64,000 nucleotides of DNA from Ceratodon purpureus. Lineage: Eukaryota > Streptophyta > Bryopsida > Pseudoditrichales > Ditrichaceae. The DNA lies in NCBI GenBank assembly GCA_014871385.1, contig CM026423.1:6486967-6550966 (forward strand), read 5' to 3'. Below the pieces are notes generated by a model. It searched no databases. It was not told the DNA's origin and saw only the letters and a list, made by a program, of their open reading frames with translations. The translations under genes and the position numbers were made by a program. Shown piece by piece: positions 49,367 through 60,519 of the stretch (positions are counted from its first letter, which is position 1; each line of letters opens with the position of its first letter).

Positions 49367-52300
49367 TCATTCGAATCTCGAAAAATCTGTCATCGCAAGT
49401 CTGTTTTCCTCGTCGGTCAACTCCATTGCAACAGATGCCCCCCTGGGGGGAGGTATGTGATCGATGGACGGAGGTTTCAGACCTGGGGCTTCGACAGACG
49501 TTGTAATTATTTCCTCATCCTGTACTTCCTGCATCACTCGACGTGAGCGCGACTCTGTCCTCATCACAACCTTCCACCCCCTGCGATCTCTTTCATCCGA
49601 GAAAAAAACCTGCGAGCATTGTTCTGGAAAAATAAAAGGGTCGTGGTCCCTTTTTTCCCTGTGTTTGAAGTTGACAATGAGAAATCCATCCCTATCCCTC
49701 ATGTATGTGGGATACAATGGGTGGTCAGTAGCTTTCACCCAACTACATCTGAATAATACAATGGGTGTATACAATTTTCCATAATCTAAACGAAGGATAT
49801 CCGTGATCTCACCGACAGTGTACCTCTTCATCACCTCACCGTCGTCCGTGATCCACTCATGAAGACAAACAACCCCACAGTCATAAGAGTCCAATGTCTC
49901 AGTGCGGTCGTCTTTAACGCGATAGTGGTTCCCGAAAGCTTTCATCCTGCAAAATCGATCTGCTTTCATGCTTGGTTTACTACAGAGCTTCACCGCGTCT
50001 AAGTCGTCCCCGCTAGGATTTTGAACATTCCGTCTAAAAATAATCTCCCGAATCCATTTCTCAAACGGCGGAATGGTGTTGTCTTGATCTTGCATGTCCT
50101 CCCACTGCCTACAATAAAGAAATGAAGAATATCAGTACATTCAAACGCATAACAATCCATGTGGATAGAACAGTGTGCACACCGCAACGCAGACAGCATG
50201 AACTCATAAATGTTACACGTACATTGGGGGAGGGGAGGGGGATGTGAACATATATGCCACATGTGTCAAGTCTGACATTAAGAGAGCCGGGTAAGTAAAC
50301 TGTCAAACATACGGTAATAGAAGTATATCTAAGAAAGCATCCTCGTACGATATAGATATGAGCGCCGTAGACGTCTTCTTCAAGACAGACCAATGAGAGT
50401 GTTTCCTTGATAATCGGTCAGAGTATATACGATAAAAACCAGAGTGAGATCATACTCCTCACTCACCGGAAGAATGACGACAGTATTGTGGAATTTCTGA
50501 TTACGTAGTTGTGGGCGACACGTCGTAACGCTTCTGAAAACTCCCAAGGCGAGGATGCTCCTTCCAACTTTTCGTATGTGTCTTCATCGTCATCATCTGG
50601 ATCCCATAGTCTGTTTGTGACCGCCTTCATGCCGTGCAGATACTCCGTGACGAATCCATTGCACTGGTCTTGTACATACCCTCGCGCAATAGAGCCTTCT
50701 GGTCGTGCCATGTTCTTCACATATTTCTTTAGAGTTTTATTATAACGTTCTACCGGGTACATCCACCTGTTAGATACGGGGCCACATAGGTCTAGTTGTT
50801 CTACTAATTCTAATGGGAAATGAGTCATAACATCAAAAAATGAACGCGGAAATACAATCTCTAACAAACAAGAAGTAACTGCTACGTCCCTTCTCAGTGA
50901 GTCGATCTGAGAAGGATCCCAAATTTTACAACATATACGTCGGAAAACTCTGCATATCCTAATAATGGCCAACCTCGGAATTGGTTGCATGAGTCCCCTC
51001 AACGCAAGCGGCAGCAAACCTTGCATCAGCTTATGGAAGTCGTGACATTTCAATGATCCCCATTTCTTTTTCCTAATATTGTCTGGTAAATTGGCTCCCA
51101 TGTACTTCGAAGGTGTTTTAAGCGCCTCCAATGTTGAACAGAATTTATCGAATTCAGCAGGTGTCAATACGTAGGGCGCACTGGGTTTGATCATTCTACC
51201 TGGTCTTCGTGGATGCGGTTGCAAAAATAGATGCTTCCTCTGCTCCAATCCCATCCGCTGCATATCTCTTGGAACTTGAACAGTGTCTTTGTCTCCAGAT
51301 ATTGTTCGCATTATATTGTCGGCCAGGTTTTTTTCAGAATGCATTACATCAATTGTATTGGGGGAGAGCACAATAAAGTGGACCACAAAGTGACGCATGT
51401 GATCATTTGGAAGTGATTATGAAGTGTGCTGTTTTTCAAAGCTCAAATCTGATTTTGAGCATTTTGGTGTAGTTTTTGAGCATTTTAGTCACTTTCTAAG
51501 GTGTCATAAGGTGTCTTACACACACCTTCATAAAAAGAACATCCTGAATTGAAACTAAATTTGACCATTAGTTCTAAATCATGAAAACAAACTTTTCCAA
51601 AGTCTTGATTTCTTCATTTACAGCCCTCTATTGTCTTTAGAAGATGTTTTTTCCAATTTAAAAAACAATGTTTGGTAAAAAAAAACACACAAAAAGTACC
51701 GCCAAAGTGACCCTCCTAAAAAACATCTCGGCGGTACTTTAGGAACCCTAAACTAATTAATGAGTATATGAATTTACTATTTTAGAATACCTCTTACACA
51801 TACAGAGGGCTGCACTTCATCAAAAGTGATTTCAAACAAAACCCTAAACCGTTATGTTCACTTTTCCAAATGACTACATTCACTTTGCCCGACTTCGGCG
51901 TCTCTGTTTTCCATTGTAAACTCAATTTATTTTCCCACAACTTTGGGAAGTTCAAGAAGATCAAGTCTACTTTCCGTATCCCAAACTTAATTTTGCGTTG
52001 ACTTAACGGAGATCCCCCTTTCTCTAGTGTTTACGAAAGGGGCTGAAATTGGGGAAAAGATAAGCACTTTTTTGGTTCACTTTATTGTGCTTCCCCCCTA
52101 TTCCTGATTGCCAGGTGCTGTATGAAACATGGCAATGTATGTTACGAAACTTCAATTTCATTTCGCTATTACTCAGTACAACTTAGTGGTACCAAATAAA
52201 ACGACGTAGTGCTGACTCTCTAACGAATGCTACGACATGTAAACTCATTTTCTACATTCTAAAGTTGAAGGCTTTCCTTACCCCCTGATGTAACATACAT

Positions 52301-54138
52301 AATGTTCCCTCATGGAGTGCAATAATAAAATAAAATTCAGAAAGGGAACTCACCTTCCAATATGGCAATCTGAAAAGAATGCTTATTCTTTTCATGCCGT
52401 GGCTCTTTGAAGGATCTGGAGGATCATGTTTACTTCGATAACCATGTCGTTTCCATTCTTCGTACTCTGCTGCACCTTCTAACTGAGCTTCAGCCGTAAC
52501 ATGAGTTGGTCTACTTCGAGTTTCCACCAGTCCGTCGAAAAACTTCGCAGCTGCAGGTGATCGGTAGGGGTGGTCATCTTCTAACCAGCGTCTCGCACAG
52601 GGGTACACAAACTTACCGAGCTCATGTGCCCAAGTCCCTTTCATCTGGGGACCACACGGGGGACACGCAATAGTACCTGAGTGGGCGGTGCCTGCGACCA
52701 TGCCGTAGCCTGGGAGGTCATGAAGTGTCCATAAAACCATAGCTCGTAGTCTGAATTGCTGCTCCATGGCATCTGGGTGCGCATTGTACGCTGGAACTCC
52801 GTCCCACAGATCCAGCAGCTCCTCCACTAACGGCTCGAGGTAGACATTGAAGCAATCATCCTTCACAGCCTCTTTACCCGGAATAAGTAACGCAAGAATC
52901 ACAAAGAATTTTTTCGTAGCTAACCAAGGAGGAATATTATAGTTGAAAAGCAGAACAGGGGTGGTAGACCAGGAGGATCTGTATAGTTTAAAAGGTGTCA
53001 TTCCGTCTACACTTAGAGCCAACGTCACGTTTTTGGGATCACCATGGAAATTAGGCATATCCGGAAAAACGCGGGGTAGTCTCTCAGCTGCTATCTTCCA
53101 AGCCTTGCAATCCGCAGGAAAACGTACCTTCCCGTCTGTGCTCTTAAACTTCTCATGCCAAAGCTGAAGCTCAGAAAGAGACGGAGACCTATAGGTCCGC
53201 TGTAAATGTGGTATAACTGGGAACTGCCTGAGAATTTTCCTAGGGCATATCTGGCGCTTCATATCCCTATACCGTGGCTCCTGACAGCGAGGACAGTGAT
53301 CTAGCCCCGATAAATCCACACCAGCCTTGTTTTTCCGGAAGAGTACACATCCTCGAACGCATGCGTCAATGTTCACATAATCTAGCCCAAAAGTGCTTAG
53401 AAGGTTTGTGAGGCCGTAGTTAGTCTTCGGAAGGGAGTTGTTAGCAGGTAAGAAATACTTGTGCAAACCTGCAAGTAAGTCGCCGATGAACCTTGACGTT
53501 ATGCTGTGAACGGAGAACAAGTTTTTCAAAAAAATGGTGGCCTCCAACTGAGTGGAAGGTGCACCGTCGTACAGATCGCGGACAGCCTCTTCCATTGCAG
53601 CGGGATCGAATGTCTCTTCGTCCCTACAATCTGGACCTTGACGGTCATATCGCTGGAACTGTCCCCTCAGATTACGCGTTTGCTGACCGTCTTCCATGTT
53701 CGCCTCATTCTCTGGATCATACCCTCCCGCAATATCGTCTGCATCGTCCAGTGCATTAACAACAATTTCGACCACTCTGTCTTCTATGTCCACATGTTCT
53801 CGTTGAAAACGGTTTTGGATCATGGGCCGCAAATTAATCCCTTCATCTCGCTCGGGATGTATGGGCTGTGTTCTTGACGCACTCTCCCACTCGGCATCAG
53901 ATGAATCGAATTCCCCTGGTCCCTTCCAGACTCTGTACCTGGGATGCCTTTTGTTCCGTAGGAGATGTGTTCGGATCTCCCTGAGCTTCAAGGATACCTT
54001 ACCATTGCAATCCACGCAAGGGCAAGGCATCTTTCGAAGCCCATACATGCGGTATCGCATACATTCCCGACGGAACAGACGGTCGTCTCGATGTCTTTTT
54101 CGGATGGGGTTGTCCAGGGGGAGCTTGCAATGCTCCAT
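49367..54138 (-). pseudogene. TNP2: CACTA (En/Spm) TNP2 transposase, interrupted by an insertion
   Basis: Three minus-strand exons: 54138-52354; 52117-52099 continuing at 51355-50467 around an insertion; and 50108-49367. Without the inserted 739 bp and one 4-bp duplication the exons join in frame into about 1,144 residues. Exon 1 carries an N-terminal transposase-associated domain (CPCVDC within about 1-75) and the Transposase_21 core with LALSVDGMTPFK, LHDLPGYG and RLPYWK. Exon 2 carries IDVMHSEKN and a DUF4218-like block with FFDVMTHFPLELVEQLDLCG and MARPEGS. Exon 3 carries a DUF4216-like domain with LDSYDCGV and the VLFRCSWV stretch. The protein cuts transposon ends. The insertion lies in exon 2, just before the IDVMH motif, so this copy should be inactive unless the element excises. 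Confidence 0.85.
51360..52098. mobile_element. 739-bp non-autonomous inverted-repeat element inside TNP2
   Basis: Inverted ends of about 33 bp: GGGGGAGAGCACAATAAAG on the left, and on the right the reverse complement of GGGGGGAAGCACAATAAAG. It is flanked by TATT on both sides (51356-51359 and 52099-52102). It encodes no transposase. A related truncated copy lies at 30378-30848. A 4-bp duplication with G-rich ends does not fit the common plant superfamilies (hAT 8, PIF 3, Mutator 9, mariner 2); Sola, Chapaev and Ginger-type elements make 4-bp duplications, but the class is unresolved. Confidence 0.82.
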
Positions 54139-54847
54139 TCCTGTGGCAGAGACCTTAAGCCTTGTTACTACAATATAACATTAGCAGACTCCACGGAAGG
54201 GTAGTTGGAATTGATCGGTATAGACTACATCATTCAGACAATTTAGGAAACAGAGCAAGAGTAAAAGTAGCATTTAAAAAAATGCAACTTCGGAACAGTA
54301 ACGTATCTGATCAATGTAGCACGCGCAAACCTCCAAATCGGTCGTTGTAAAACCCTACAATTATTCACCTGCAGCGGCCCTTCGATTACAAATTGAGGAA
54401 GGAAAAAATGTCCACAATCAAGTCCGACAACGAGACAAACACACTGTGCAAACAAGGAGCGTCAAGGAAGAAGACCACGGAAAAAGGAGTGAAAAAGTAA
54501 AAAGCATGACGGTAAAGTGAACACGAGAAGGTGAAAAGGAAGGAGACGGCAGACATAGGCACAGTGTCATCTCCTGTGCATGCATTCAAGGCACAGTACC
54601 CAACGTCATTAACGTAGAAGAAGAGAGCATATGATTAGAAGGCCCGAGGTAGCGATAGGGTAACAGATAGAGAGGAAGGGCATTCACTCACGTGGTAATG
54701 ATGGGTGTGACGAGTTGATTCATTTTGGAACTGCCTAGAGGTGACCCGTTCGGAAGGAGTGATTGATGTAGGGTTTAAGAGGCAAAATCTCTGTCTGTCG
54801 CACTTGAAGCTTGCCCTCCTTAGAACCTATCGTTGAGTGAATCCATA
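54139..54847. promoter_or_regulatory. Divergent intergenic region between TNP2 and the 283-residue gene
   Basis: A 709-bp stretch separates the TNP2 start on the minus strand from the plus-strand ATG at 54848. No coding exon is supported, so it probably holds both promoters. Confidence 0.45.
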
Positions 54848-56382
54848 ATGTCTGACTCAGACAAGGACCGGGATGATTCGTCTCAGAGCTCCGGTTCAGA
54901 GGAAGATGTCCACGAAGAGGAGGAGGAAAACGAGTACCTTCGACTACGAAACGAGAGGGTGGCGGAGTTGCGCGCAAGAATGCTTCCTCTGGAGGAGGCA
55001 GCCAAAAATTTGTAAGTTTCTCCATTGCTCACCCTAATTGCGAAACATCAGTTTACTCCACTGCCACGTGCCGCTTTAGACGGCCTAGATTTATCACATC
55101 GCAGTTTTTTTCGACAGCACCGTAGTTAGAGAGTCTTCTGAACATGGTAATTAGTTTGTAATGTGCTAGAACATAGCATTGGGATTGTTGCGGCTGTGAC
55201 TTCATGGGGTCTCTGTCCTGCAGACGAGACTCTTGTCGCCCCCCAAGGCGGAGCACAGTTGGCGAAACAGAGCCGTCGACTCCCAAAGGAGATACTGCAC
55301 CGCGGAGGAGCTCCAGGTTGCTTGGAGATGGTGGAACGACTCCGTCTGATGCAAGAGTGATACGAGGCATGAGCACGACCAGTGCCTCGTCGGACCAAGA
55401 GCGGCCTCCTGATGGTCGCAACTCCGTCCCAGGTACGTTTCGAACTTATCTTCCTTCAATTCGGAATTAAGGAGCATGGCGTGAACTTCCAGGGAAGTCT
55501 ACATTTCTGCGTGCTTGTCGCGTTTTGTATGTGATAAAGTGCATGTTCATTTCTATGTTGCGGTCGAAACCCTAACCTGATGTTGATTGCGCTGGATGTG
55601 TATGACTGTGTTATGTGGACCATGTCTTTAATTCTACCGTGTAACGCAGTTTATGGGATACTGAACCGTGCATGGTATGATACCTGAATTGGTGACTCAT
55701 TCAATCCGAAACTCTGTTTCTGTCTTCTCGATGAGGAGAACCGCTGATGGAATAGTGTAATGGGTTCAGATTTAGGGTTTCCGTTCTGGAGTTTCATCAC
55801 CGTCTCCGTTGTTTTTCTTTTAAACGTGAATTATACTGTTTCCCATTTCACTGTAGCAGTTTCTGACATCTCACCATGTTGCATTATGTGTATGTGTTTG
55901 CAGGTTTTACAGAGAACCTAGAATCATACGAAGAAGCGTCGAGGATAAAGAACTTCGAACTGAACCGCACAACCAGAAGGGCGAAAGAACATGTTGGACC
56001 GTCTCCAGGAGGTGTATCACCGTGGGCGACAAATTCTGATTTCGCAACCCCTGTACGCGGATCCACTGACTCTCCTGCATCACAGGCGCCGGCGGCCTCT
56101 CAAGGCAGTGATTCCAGTCGTAGGCAGCAACCACTCGCAGGACAGTGGCAATACACACCGCAAGGATGGACGTGGAACCCGTCTTGGAACTACCCACCGA
56201 CTCAAGTACAATGGAACCCCCCAGCACCTTCTATACCACAGGGCGCATCGTGGCCAATGCCTCCCCATCCGCAGGGACCTCCTCCATGGATACCTACTCA
56301 TCCACCACCTCAATTCCAACCAGGGTTGTTCATGGGACAAAAGGACCTGTCCGTCCGTCCGGTCCGCTCGTCCGTCCGTTAG
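54848..56382 (+). CDS. Hypothetical acidic/Pro-Trp-rich protein, three exons
   Basis: Exons 54848-55011, 55224-55432 and 55904-56382 join in frame through GT-AG introns into 283 residues. The N-terminus is highly acidic and Ser-rich, then comes a charged helical stretch (RLRNERVAELRARMLPLEE, about 36-54). The middle is Arg/Ser/Pro-rich, and the C-terminus is rich in Pro, Trp, Gln and Gly (about 210-270). No domain recognised. It diverges from TNP2, so it may be a second CACTA protein analogous to TnpA/TnpD, though sequence does not prove this. The last residues come from a (TCCG)n simple repeat at about 56348-56382, so the natural C-terminus may have been displaced. Confidence 0.6.
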
Positions 56383-56544
56383 GGGTCAGGGGAGGTCCGT
56401 TTGACCAGGACTTACGGTTGACCACCCAAATGGTGAAATGGGAGTTACCTTGGCCACCTAGGATGCCACGCGTCTGACATGTCACCAAATATTGTTGACT
56501 TGGGGGATGACATGGCTAAGAGGAAGGGCGCCAACGCCTTGAGT
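56383..56544. other. Spacer between the 283-residue gene and array A
   Basis: Non-coding. It starts next to a CAGGGGAGGTCC sequence that resembles a hAT-type end, but no matching right end was found. Confidence 0.35.
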
Positions 56545-56738
56545 GAGGGTGGCGCGAGCACGTGAGAGGGGGGGCGCGAGCGTCTTGGGAAGGGGGGCGC
56601 GAGCGAGGGGGCGCGAGCGACTGGGAGGGGCGCGGGCGCCTGCGAGGGGGGGGGGCGCGAGCGCCTTTGATGGTGGGGGGGCGCGAGCAAGGGGTTTGGG
56701 GTGGGGGCGCGAGCGCCTGCGAAGGGGGGGCGCGAGCT
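56545..56738 (+). repeat. G-rich CGCGAGC array A
   Basis: About ten irregular units with a CGCGAGC core followed by a short spacer and a run of five to nine G. The typical spacer here is CGCCTGCGAA-like. All units read in the same direction. The array lies downstream of the hAT gene. The long open frames across it are low-complexity artefacts. Confidence 0.85.
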
Positions 56739-57024
56739 GGGAACAAGAATCAACCACTGAAGGAAATTAAGACACTACTGAATTTTTCATAGTGACATAA
56801 ATGAGAGAAGTTTCAATTCATGTCGAAACAAAATTACATTCAATAGCCTTAGCTAATGTTTTATGGACATTGACTAAGGTTAACATATAAGTATCTACGT
56901 ATAAAATTTAGATATATATATATATATATATTATATTTTTTTGTGTTTTTTTAAAATTATTTTGGAGACATATATATTATACTTTCTCTATATAACTTCT
57001 ATATGTAATATGCTAATAGATGTA
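56739..57024. other. AT-rich spacer downstream of the hAT gene
   Basis: Contains a (TA)n run at about 56912-56930 and no supported gene. It probably holds the hAT 3' end. Confidence 0.4.
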
Positions 57025-60000
57025 TCACTTTTTTTTGTTTTTTTTGGCGGTGCGCCGCTCTGGATTCCTTCGAGTACCAGGCTTACCCAATGGTACTCTT
57101 ACAACAATGTCTTCATCATCAGGTGCTTCTTCACGGCTATCTTCTGATGAGTAATATCCTTCTGAGGATTTCGACCCCTCGTCATCTCCATCTCCCCCCT
57201 GATTAGGCACATACTCCTCCACCGTGGAATGAATGTTGCGAATTTCGTGGTCAACTGTACCATCCACCACTGTGGTCACAATTCTTTTGATCTTCCGTCT
57301 TTTGGATTTATCGGTGATTCCGTCCACATTCATTACGGGTAATCTACGTTTACCCAGAGCCACAGGTACAGACGGGGTAGTTCCAACAGTATATCCTGAA
57401 AAAAAAGGGCGAACGTTTGTTGGACCTTTCCGTGACCGTATCACTCCATGACGCGTCGTAGAAGGTCCAGCTGGTAGACTTTGTCCAGAAGAAGTGAGTG
57501 GAATGCTTGTATTCGGTGTTGGAGTTAATGAACCATGCCCAGTAGAAGTGTTTGATCGAGGTGGAGGGGGTCGACCCAACCCTGCAAGTACTGCTCCGAT
57601 TGAAGGTGTACTCTGGGGCAGGGGTGTTTGAAACAATCGGCCAATAGGAATTTCATCTTCTTCTCCATTTCTGACTGTCTCGGATTGTTCATTTCTTGGA
57701 GGGCTTTCATCCAAACCTCCAGACCTGATTGTTTCCTCAACATTTACTGGCAGAGTGGCCTGGAGTTGTTCAACTTCTTCTCCTCCCTCAACGTCTTCTG
57801 GAATTGGAATTTGCTCTCCCATGTTGTTACCCCCTTCTTCATTGTCATTGTTCGAAACGCTACGAACGGGGTAAATGTCATCATTATTGCCACCATCGTC
57901 GCTTTGATGCTGAGTCATTTCGACTTCAAATTCATCGTCAATATCATCGTCTGCCCGATCGTATGCGACCTCGCCTCTAGCTTGTATTTCATTGACAACG
58001 TGGTGAGGCGAAGTAGCTGCCTCTTCATCAAATCCTGCCCAGTCAAAAACTCCATTCGGCTGGTTAACGGGTTCAGTGCGTGGCATGTCACCATCACCAT
58101 TGTCCACGGGTAACTCTGGATACTCATCATCCATAGTAGCAGGAGTGTAATGAACTCCACCGTCATCACCATCGCCTTCATTAACTTCAAGTCCGTCGTG
58201 GAATCCTTCATCTCCATCATCATCACATACGTCTTCATCGTACATGGCTGGCACTTCTTCATCCGAGTCTTCGGAGAACGGTTGGTTCTCGTACCAAAGA
58301 ACAGGATCCGCTCCACGTCGTTCTCGAAGGAGCTTACTGTTCGTGTAAATGTACACCAAGTCCTCTGCCTTCTTCACGGCCAATCGGTTGCGAACCTTAC
58401 TGTGAACAAAGGAATACATGCTCCAATTTCGCTCACATGATGATGCCGAGCATGTTAACGAAAGGATGCGCTTTGCTATCAACGGTAACGCATCGCCCCC
58501 AACCCGCTGCCACCATTGATGAGGTAGCATCTTAGTCTGTCGAATGTTTGGGGCCTCCAAAGGGCTGAATGGACCGGTGCGTTCCTCAAACTGTGTTAGC
58601 TCGAACAACACAGTATCGTGGTCCAGTTTAAGGCACTCACTCAAATGAATTAGCACTTGCAGGAGTGCACGCTTCGCAGCACTGTTAGTCAATAGCTCGT
58701 GGCTCTCCGGGAAAATGTAGGGATTCAAAATGGCGCCTGCGTAATGGAGATCTGTCAACATCATCTTCCATCTCTTCGTAAAATGTTTCTCAAAGCGATC
58801 TGCTATAGCGGGGTCTAGGAAAAAAGGATCGCCCCGTAGACGGAACACATGCTTCTTCAAATTATTCATGGCCAACCATGCCCTCCCCATTGCCGGTGTT
58901 TGTCCATCAAATGTCTTCAAGGTCACAACAGCCGGCTTCATAACATGCACAAGATTCTCACAACGTAACCAAAATGTCTCATCGAGAATGGTACTCCGTA
59001 CTTGACATGCTAAGGTGTGAGCTCGATACCCGTTTGACCGATTGAATAAAGTACCCACATATTCGTCCCATTTCGGACTGGCTACCACCTGGATTAGTGC
59101 CTCCCTCAGTTCAAGCAATCGAACAATCATCAAGTACGAGCATCCAAATCTTGTCTCCGCTGGTAACAACAGAGACAACTTCGGGCTGAATTGGCGAAAC
59201 AAAGCCATGGTGACATGACGGCGACGTATAAAATTTGGTATGCGTTTTGCCAAGGCAATCAGCTCTTTGAAGGTTGCTTCCTTCCCCCAATCTTCTAGTA
59301 AGAGGTCCATGATGTGAGCTGCACAACCTTGCTTGTAAATGTGAGGATAAGCTTCAACCACCTGGTCCATGGCTCCCAACATCGCACTAGCATTGTCGGA
59401 GCAAATCTGTACCACATTCTGCGGTCCAACTTCTTTGATGTACTCTTTCAATTTCCCAGCTATGTATGCCTTTGATTTCTTGTACCCCGTTGTATCAATG
59501 GAACCCAGGAATATATCTCCTGCTGGACACACAAGCATGACATTCATCAACGGCCGATGAACAACGTTGTCCCATCCATCCGAGCAAATAGTTGCCCTGT
59601 ACAAGCTAATACACTGCTTCGTTTTCTCCTCTATTCTCAACTTGAGAAGCTGCTTTGTTGGCTGGATGTGCTTGGTTCGCATTGCGTTGTATGCTGGTGG
59701 ACGGTACACAAAACCCGCTTTCGATGTTGCCTCCACAGCAGCGATAAAAGATGGATGCCTAACCACATTGAAAGGCACATTCGCTTCATAAAAATAGGAC
59801 GCCCATTTCTCATCCAATTCATTGCGCATCCCAATCTGATAGGCCTCGGTAAAACTTTGTTGCCGCATAGATCTTGGTGTACATGAATCGCCTCTGCTTA
59901 TAGGCGGAGTTGACTGAGACGGTTGAACTTGGGAAATCCTCTCCTCTTGGACCTCCTCCGTTCTCTGAGGCACTTCCGTAGATTGCTCAGCAGGCATAGA

Positions 60001-60309
60001 CTGGCTAGAACATGGTGCCAAGTGTGCCAAGTGTGCCTCGCCATCACCACCATCAGTGCCGTATATCTCCGCATGTGTCATTCTTTTTGGTATTACATTA
60101 CCACAATTGGCAAAGCGCCTAAATACGGCGGCGGGGGCCTTGGTACAATGACTCTTGCTTGAACCTTCACCCCATCCATAGTGCTTGAAAGCTCTTTGTC
60201 GTTTATAACGAAAGGTGAAATTGCACCACACACATTTCACATGGTCCTTATCAATGAACGTCCACCACGGAGCCCACTCAGCCGTCGACTGACGCTGTTG
60301 ACCTGCCAT
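57025..60309 (-). CDS. hAT-family transposase with long acidic C-terminal tail
   Basis: A single-exon 1,094-residue protein; the ATG at 60309 (MAGQQRQ) is chosen because the frame above it begins only at a non-ATG codon. A BED-like zinc finger includes CVWC at 26-29 and downstream His/Cys. A DUF659-type catalytic core follows, with CSDGW (242-246, Asp244) and CSDNASAM (303-310, Asp305). The C-terminal hAT dimerisation region has LPHQWWQRVGG and CERNWS (625-630, Glu626). The DDE residues and folds are intact, so it could be active. About 430 further residues form an acidic, Asp/Glu/Gly-rich tail ending in a basic cluster (KNKKK), unusual for hAT transposases. It lies between G-rich arrays A and B and is co-oriented with the kinase. 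Confidence 0.9.
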   Translation of the reverse strand: MAGQQRQSTAEWAPWWTFIDKDHVKCVWCNFTFRYKRQRAFKHYGWGEGSSKSHCTKAPAAVFRRFANCGNVIPKRMTHAEIYGTDGGDGEAHLAHLAPCSSQSMPAEQSTEVPQRTEEVQEERISQVQPSQSTPPISRGDSCTPRSMRQQSFTEAYQIGMRNELDEKWASYFYEANVPFNVVRHPSFIAAVEATSKAGFVYRPPAYNAMRTKHIQPTKQLLKLRIEEKTKQCISLYRATICSDGWDNVVHRPLMNVMLVCPAGDIFLGSIDTTGYKKSKAYIAGKLKEYIKEVGPQNVVQICSDNASAMLGAMDQVVEAYPHIYKQGCAAHIMDLLLEDWGKEATFKELIALAKRIPNFIRRRHVTMALFRQFSPKLSLLLPAETRFGCSYLMIVRLLELREALIQVVASPKWDEYVGTLFNRSNGYRAHTLACQVRSTILDETFWLRCENLVHVMKPAVVTLKTFDGQTPAMGRAWLAMNNLKKHVFRLRGDPFFLDPAIADRFEKHFTKRWKMMLTDLHYAGAILNPYIFPESHELLTNSAAKRALLQVLIHLSECLKLDHDTVLFELTQFEERTGPFSPLEAPNIRQTKMLPHQWWQRVGGDALPLIAKRILSLTCSASSCERNWSMYSFVHSKVRNRLAVKKAEDLVYIYTNSKLLRERRGADPVLWYENQPFSEDSDEEVPAMYDEDVCDDDGDEGFHDGLEVNEGDGDDGGVHYTPATMDDEYPELPVDNGDGDMPRTEPVNQPNGVFDWAGFDEEAATSPHHVVNEIQARGEVAYDRADDDIDDEFEVEMTQHQSDDGGNNDDIYPVRSVSNNDNEEGGNNMGEQIPIPEDVEGGEEVEQLQATLPVNVEETIRSGGLDESPPRNEQSETVRNGEEDEIPIGRLFQTPLPQSTPSIGAVLAGLGRPPPPRSNTSTGHGSLTPTPNTSIPLTSSGQSLPAGPSTTRHGVIRSRKGPTNVRPFFSGYTVGTTPSVPVALGKRRLPVMNVDGITDKSKRRKIKRIVTTVVDGTVDHEIRNIHSTVEEYVPNQGGDGDDEGSKSSEGYYSSEDSREEAPDDEDIVVRVPLGKPGTRRNPERRTAKKNKKK

Positions 60310-60519
60310 TCTCCGTGTCTCTGAAAAAGTACAATGATCTCCTGTCTGCAAGTGTTAGTATGACACATGTGAGAAAAAAATGGTATGTGTAGACATCAAC
60401 CACAGGCCAATGTGATGCACATAGTCTCAAGCAAGGAGCCCACAAGGAGTTCCGGGACTAGAGGCCATGATTTCAAATGATATTGGGCTTGGGCTAAGTT
60501 GGTGGCATTTATACTCGTG
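60310..60519. promoter_or_regulatory. hAT promoter/leader region
   Basis: About 210 bp between the hAT start codon and array B. No motifs beyond T runs were identified. Confidence 0.35.

Noticed and set aside
50463..51398. Reading the 311-codon minus frame as a separate gene starting MRHFVVHF
   Set aside because: Its first residues come from the inserted 739-bp element; the rest is TNP2 exon 2.
52252..52353. C-terminal extension of TNP2 exon 1 beyond RLPYWK
   Set aside because: It follows a good GTGAGT donor and is intron read-through.
56388..56412. CAGGGGAGGTCC as the left end of the hAT element
   Set aside because: It resembles a hAT terminus, but no inverted partner or 8-bp duplication could be found on the right side.
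56482..56792. Arg/Ala/Pro- and Gly-rich frames across array A
   Set aside because: Low-complexity translations of the CGCGAGC repeat in all frames; not genes.
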